The notes beneath the pieces are model-generated. The model was not told where the DNA came from, searched no databases, and saw only the letters and a program-made list of their open reading frames with translations. DNA of 64,000 nt from Margaritifera margaritifera. Lineage: Eukaryota; Mollusca; Bivalvia; Unionida; Margaritiferidae. Below, piece after piece: positions 58,793 to 64,000 of the stretch. The DNA lies in NCBI GenBank assembly GCA_029931535.1, contig JAQPZY010001521.1, forward strand, positions 186,001 to 250,000, written 5' to 3'. The position numbers and the translations under genes are program-made. The stretch's first letter is position 1. The number at the start of each line of letters is the position of its first letter.

Positions 58793-60090
58793 TCACAAGT
58801 TTAAGGTCAATGTAACGTAGAAGCTTCTTGATCGCCAAACAGACTGCTGCAGCATTTGCTGGATTTGATAAATCGTTGGAGGTTGACAATCAACCTGCGA
58901 TAAAAGGTTTAACGACAGATGATTTATTTCATAATCTATCGCCTATTATCCAATCCGAACTTAAAAAATCATGGCGGACTGAAATTACGATTAAATATAC
59001 ACCACTGCGCGGTTCCTCATTTGTCGTACTACCAACAAAAATTTAAAATAGCAAGCGCGTCATCAATGTGAAAACTGATGACAACAAATGCTTCCAATGG
59101 GCGGTGCTGTCAGCTATGTTTCCTGCTGGCAAAATTTCAAACAGTGTTTCATGCTATTCTCCTTTTGCTGATAATCTAAATTTTAATGATATCAAGTTCC
59201 CTGTTCAGGAGCGACAGATTCCTAAATTTGAAAACCAGAATAATATTGCATTACCGTCTTCGGTGTTGATGAGAAGGATAAAATTTATACACGACTCATA
59301 AGAGAGAAAGCATCACTAGATACGATTGATCTGCTGTTTTATGAAGGTCACTACTGTTGGATTAGGAATTTTAACGAATTAGTTGGTGGCCAGTACAATA
59401 AAACAAAATCAAGAAACTATTTCTTGCCTACACGGTTGCACGACACAGGAGATTTTAAACAAACATCTCGAATACTGTAAAAATGTACAAGCTGTTACAC
59501 TACCAACAAAGGAAGAATCAGGATTAAGGTTTAAACACTTTAGGCATCAAATGAAAGCTCCTTTTATTATTTATGCTGATTTTGAATCGCTGTTAGAATC
59601 ATTTGAAGGACCGCAGTGCGAGCCAAACAAATCATCAACCGTTAAACTCAAAATCATGTTCCTCTGCGGAGTTGCTTACAAAGTAGTCTGCGCTGTTGAT
59701 CGTAGTTTAACACAACCAATAAAATTTTATCGCGGTGCTGATCCTGCAACATTATTACTAAAAAATCTGATAGCGGAAGTAAATGAAATAAAAAACAAAA
59801 GACAATAAAAATGATACAGCGATGATACCTTTGACTGAAGAGCAGGGTAATGAGTTTAGAACAGCAGCAAATTGTGTTATTTGTAATCTCCCGTTTGGAA
59901 ATGACAGAGTAAGGGATCATTGTCTCATTACCTAACAGTACCGTGGTGCCGCTCATGATAATTGTAATCTTCATTATAAACTACCAGATTTCATTCCAGT
60001 AGTGTTTCATAGTCTGCGTGGGTATGATTTCAGATTATTGTTGAGGCATTTGGTAACCCAGAAGTAATAGCAGCAACAAAATAAGTTTCA
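58793..60090 (+). pseudogene. Protein-primed family B DNA polymerase, N-terminal part
   Basis: Pieces in at least four frames follow the order of Polinton-type polymerase N-termini. They are DDLFHNLSPIIQSELKKSW, DDNKCFQWAVLSAMFP, LNFNDIKFPVQERQIPKFE and YEGHYCWIRNFNELV. Exonuclease motif I comes next as FIIYADFESLLE (Asp/Glu pair present), then RDHCLIT with a Cys/His context. Exonuclease motif II is FHSLRGYDFRLLL near 60025. Homology ends at about 60090, before the palm motifs and terminal-protein region of the polymerase core. Multiple stops make it inactive. Confidence 0.78.
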
Positions 60091-60519
60091 AAAGCAAGAT
60101 CAAATGCTATCCATAATGTATTGTGCTCAAATTAATTATGCAGTAGCCAAATTTGGCAGTTTTCTAACATGGTTTCAGTGGTGGGAATTAAATTAGGTGT
60201 ATTTCCTATAATCAGAAGGAAAAATGTGTAAAATATTATTTTGGCTACTTTTTAATTTGGCTCTGTCCAAACAAAACGGTCTAAACCACAAAAATAAAAT
60301 AAAAAACTATATGTTGTATTGGGGAACAAAAACAAATGTCTCCCCAACTGTCATTGCAATCGGCTGTTGAAGGAATGTTGTTGGAGATGGTTGAGGGTGG
60401 GTGGTGGAAATAATGAAGAAGAACATATTTGGTTGCTTGGATATTTTGTTACTATTGGATAACAGACATGTCATTGTGCATGATATTTGCACATTTACAA
60501 AGTTAATGGACCGAAACGT
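60091..60519. other. No gene seen
   Basis: Right flank of copy B. Some sequence near 60110-60190 may be the last unreadable piece of polymerase. Otherwise nothing recognised. Confidence 0.4.
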
Positions 60520-60790
60520 CACTGCGACATGCACAACTGCACTTCATACTAATACATTCCACCAAGTATCACCCAAATCCACTGAAAAATGTAGGAGTTT
60601 GCTGGACAAGGTCTCCCATTACAACGTCATTAAAAGGGCAATAACAGTGTCAAAAATCACTCGACCAGAACGCTGCGTTGGTATGCGCAACTGAACCTCA
60701 TACTGATACTTTCTAGTTTTGCCACAATCTGGTGAGAAATATAGGAGGAGTTTTCCGGACAAGATTTGACAGACGGACAGACAGATGGAA
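60520..60790. repeat. Dispersed repeat ending in cagacggacagacagatgg
   Basis: Two internal related passages (tgcgacatgcacaactgcac with aatgtaggagtttgctggac, and tatgcgcaactgaacctcat with aaatataggaggagttttcc) show it is an internally duplicated unit. The gacagacggacagacagatg end is typical of short dispersed repeats in molluscan genomes, from general knowledge. Confidence 0.5.
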
Positions 60791-61394
60791 AGTACAAAAA
60801 TAATTACCTGCTTTACAGTATCAAGAAAATAGATTACCACTGTAAAATGTTTGCTTAGTATGTAATTATACCTTAGACCTAGGTTTTATTCCATTGCAAA
60901 ATGTTGTTACATTCTTTTATTTATCACATGGATGTTGATCTTTATTTCACTTTTAATATTATATTAAGCAAGGTTGTGTGAATAAATCATTTTATCCTTT
61001 ATTCATTGACCTGAATCACTGCCACCATTGACATAATACCTCAGAGTACAAAATCCTCACGCATGTATATTTACTGCCTGCTTCACGTGCATATGCAAAA
61101 AACTGCATATACACCATATTTTCACATTTTCTGAAATTGGATCCGGGCTCATGGAAATCTGGAATCAGCAAATTCGTAAGCTTCCTGAAGCTTAGATGAA
61201 TGTTGGCTGGCCTCATATTGTGTAGCAACATTGGGATGTGTCGACAGATCTAAAACAAATAGTAAATGTCTCAGTAAAAACAAAATCAACAGTGATACAT
61301 TCTCAGCAGTGAATACAAAGTACACAATATACTGAAAATGAAATTGAGATGAACCATTTTAATCTAGAAAGATGTGGTTCATGGGAATACTTGT
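60791..61394. other. No gene seen
   Basis: AT-rich spacer. A 71-codon reverse ORF at 61016-61231 has no recognisable domain. Confidence 0.4.
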
Positions 61395-61665
61395 GTCGCC
61401 TGCCGGCGCTTTGTCAATATAACGGTTAAGTTGGAGTTAAAAGTGTTTTGTAAGGGGCATAACTCTGTGTAAATAAGAGTTATGAGACATGTGCCAATAC
61501 ACTCTTTGAGTGAAGATAAACACGTGTTAAATTTCGTGCAAATTGGTCAAGTACTTTTAAAGTGATGAACCAGGTGAAGTTGCAGGTTAAATTACGACGA
61601 CGACGACGACGGACAAAGTGATCCCTGTGAATGTCAGGCTAAAGCAGGTGTCACAATAAACCATA
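61395..61665. repeat. Dispersed repeat with (ACG)n core
   Basis: Contains ggggcataactctgtgtaaa and gagttatgagacatgtgcca, followed by ttacgacgacgacgacgacgg and gtgaatgtcaggctaaagca. This form (a 'cataactctg' head and an ACG-rich centre) is widespread in bivalve and gastropod DNA, from general knowledge. It is short and non-coding. Confidence 0.55.
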
Positions 61666-62092
61666 TGGGCTACTGCAAAAAAAACCTGAAGAACCCCCGA
61701 TTTTTTAAAATAAAGAGTTTATTAATGTAAAACGTATTACCAGGTACTTTTCGCTTAGAATTTTCATAATTAGCATTACAAATTTTTTCAGGTAGTAAAA
61801 ATATCCATTACGTCAAAATAATTTATTATGTTTTTAAATTGTGATCCAAAGGATTACAGAACAGACATTTACCATTTTATCCAATTTCACGTGCTTATTT
61901 AACCATTTAATCCCCTGCATGAAAAGAATGCAGTTTTTTTAAAGGGTCACATATCTTTGTTCTTTCTTTTTCTTCTACATTATATAATATTTTCGGGGGT
62001 GGGGGTGGGGAGTATCGGCGACAATTTTAAGTTAACACAACTGGCCTTGACATAAGACAGAGATCTTATATTAAAAGAATAATATTGATCCA

Positions 62093-62096
<4 letters not shown>
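61666..62096. other. No gene seen
   Basis: AT-rich spacer with a G-rich patch at 61996-62010. Confidence 0.45.

Positions 62097-62161
<65 letters not shown>
62097..62161. repeat. (TA)n microsatellite
   Basis: About 32 TA units. Confidence 0.97.
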
Positions 62162-62163
<2 letters not shown>

Positions 62164-62369
62164 GCATATCATAGAACAGATTATTTGTAAATCATGGACA
62201 ATTCATGGACCTGCAACTGTACATTAGGCTGCTCCATCTACTAAAAATAACATTTCTTTAACATTGCACTCGCCGTTGACGACCTTATTTTTCCAAATTA
62301 AAGTTTGCGCAGACGGAACAAGGTTTGGTTTTAAATTTGCAAGGTATACAGGTATTAAATAATCTTCAG

Positions 62370-63068
62370 CTAGACAGTAACTGTGCCAGGTAAATACTTT
62401 CGAAGATCGGAGATGGGGTATAATTCATAATGGACCGAATCCAGACTATAGATCGCTCTTGTCTTCAGATGTTTGATTTTCTCCTTCAATCGGACCCTGT
62501 CCCCAATTGTGTAAGTCCCATCAGACAGTGACTCAAACAAAATATCGTCTACTTTTTGGTCTGGAAACCGCTGAATAAGCGTTCCCAGACCAACCGAATT
62601 GAGCGTACATGTAAACTCTACAGACGACATTTGTACACGGTGTTCCGTCTCCGGGGGTACTGTATAATGCAGAAAGCACTGCATATAAAGTTGAATAGAC
62701 CACGTATACTGGAATATGCACAACATATAATGAAATAACCAACACGAATAATGAAATATGCGCCACATATAATGGAATATCCACCACATATAACGAATTA
62801 AGCACCGCGTATTAGGGAAAATACACCACGTATAATCGATAATGTAATATGCACCACGTATAATGGAATATACACCAGGTATAATAGAAAATGTACCACG
62901 TATAATGAAATAAGCAACACGTATAATGAAATATGCACCACGTATAATGAAGTATGCACCACGTATAATGAAATGTGCACCATGTGTAATGGAATATCCA
63001 CCACGCATAATGAAATAAGTACCGCATATATAAAAAGTCAACAACGAAAGACGGTCATGGCGTTCCAT
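62370..63068 (-). CDS. ORF fusing minisatellite-coded heptapeptides to a unique C-terminus
   Basis: A 232-codon reverse-strand ORF. Residues 10-130 are coded by the 21-bp minisatellite and read as degenerate heptapeptides such as YFIIRGA. Residues 135-232 are non-repetitive and look like genuine protein: VQMSSVEFTCTLNSVGLGTL, then DQKVDDILFESLSDGTYTIG, and HYELYPISDLRKYLPGTVTV before TAG. A possible 3' splice site (gcattatacag) precedes the unique part at about 62658, so the true exon may begin there and the minisatellite be intronic. No family recognised. All three reverse frames are open across the array, so openness there is not evidence of coding. Confidence 0.4.
   Translation of the reverse strand: MERHDRLSLLTFYICGTYFIMRGGYSITHGAHFIIRGAYFIIRGAYFIIRVAYFIIRGTFSIIPGVYSIIRGAYYIIDYTWCIFPNTRCLIRYMWWIFHYMWRIFHYSCWLFHYMLCIFQYTWSIQLYMQCFLHYTVPPETEHRVQMSSVEFTCTLNSVGLGTLIQRFPDQKVDDILFESLSDGTYTIGDRVRLKEKIKHLKTRAIYSLDSVHYELYPISDLRKYLPGTVTV
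62690..63030. repeat. 21-bp minisatellite array (right copy, inverted)
   Basis: About 16 units built on accacgtataatgaaatatgc. In reverse complement, the order of variant units (a gtattttccc unit, then a cgcggtgctta unit, then a ggatattcc unit) is the same as at about 85-175, so this array is an inverted homologue of the left one. Confidence 0.9.

Positions 63069-64000
<932 letters not shown>

Larger units (their letters stand above)
52703..60090 (+). mobile_element. Endogenous adintovirus/Polinton-like element, copy B
   Basis: Second copy of the element, same orientation as copy A. Order: reverse-strand unknown protein and fibre-like gene; a scrambled junction; penton C-terminus, protease and zinc-ribbon remnants; PLA2-integrase; the divergent small-ORF pair; reverse-strand HNH nuclease; forward family B polymerase N-terminus. 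About 2.9 kb of capsid genes present in copy A are missing at about 55260. The polymerase stops after the second exonuclease motif, so the right end is truncated too. Where the copies overlap they are closely similar, roughly nine bases in ten by eye. Ends, terminal repeats and target duplications not identified. Confidence 0.87.

Overview
The window looks like nuclear DNA of an invertebrate, most likely a marine mollusc (bivalve or gastropod). It is AT-rich, packed with long TA, CA/GT, GA/CT and ATT microsatellites, carries several tRNA-headed SINEs, Tx1/L1-like and other non-LTR retrotransposon relics, a Penelope-like element and short spliced exons. There is no bacterial gene organisation. 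The species assignment is inference from repeat style, not from a species-specific marker.

The most informative content is two degraded copies of the same large virus-like transposon (adintovirus / Polinton-Maverick type), about 50 kb apart and in the same orientation. Copy A (about 2200-9110) keeps the virion module in order: penton-like protein, small virion protein, double-jelly-roll-type major capsid protein, hydrophobic virion protein, two basic core-like proteins and an adenain-like protease. A small zinc-ribbon protein, a PLA2 domain, an integrase with chromodomain, a divergent pair of small unknown ORFs and a truncated HNH nuclease follow. Copy B (about 52700-60090) has lost the capsid block. 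It keeps a reverse-strand fibre-like gene, an unknown protein, protease and zinc-ribbon remnants, a PLA2-integrase reading frame, the same divergent pair, a long HNH nuclease ORF and the N-terminal part of a protein-primed family B DNA polymerase. Both copies carry stops and frameshifts. The packaging ATPase is seen in neither.

Region by region: 1-180 is a minisatellite whose inverted counterpart lies at about 62690-63030. An unclassified 1.5-kb repeat (R1) lies at 633-2178, cutting into the penton gene of copy A, and recurs at 47655-49174. After copy A come a decayed C2H2 zinc-finger segment (9.4-9.7 kb) and a Penelope-like reverse transcriptase interrupted by a SINE (10.6-12.0 kb). A candidate solo LTR is at 14.8-15.7 kb, a 547-bp tandem duplication at 16.1-17.1 kb, and a reverse-strand spliced gene of unknown function at 17.5-19.4 kb, possibly reaching 20.7 kb. 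Two related Tx1-like LINEs follow (22.9-26.6 and 28.4-32.0 kb), the second split by a pogo/Tigger-like element that holds an intact 109-residue ORF. From 32 to 47 kb there are mainly minisatellites, microsatellites, SINEs and two reverse-strand LINE pieces. A G2E3/HECT-like exon (49.5-50.5 kb) precedes copy B. The last 4 kb hold dispersed repeats and a reverse-strand ORF in which the minisatellite is read as heptapeptides fused to a non-repetitive C-terminus.

Most coding material is mobile-element debris. The best candidates for functional or unexplained sequence are the spliced orphan gene, the pogo-derived mini-protein, the divergent ORF pair kept in both virus copies, the long HNH ORF, and the PLA2-integrase junction at an A-tract.
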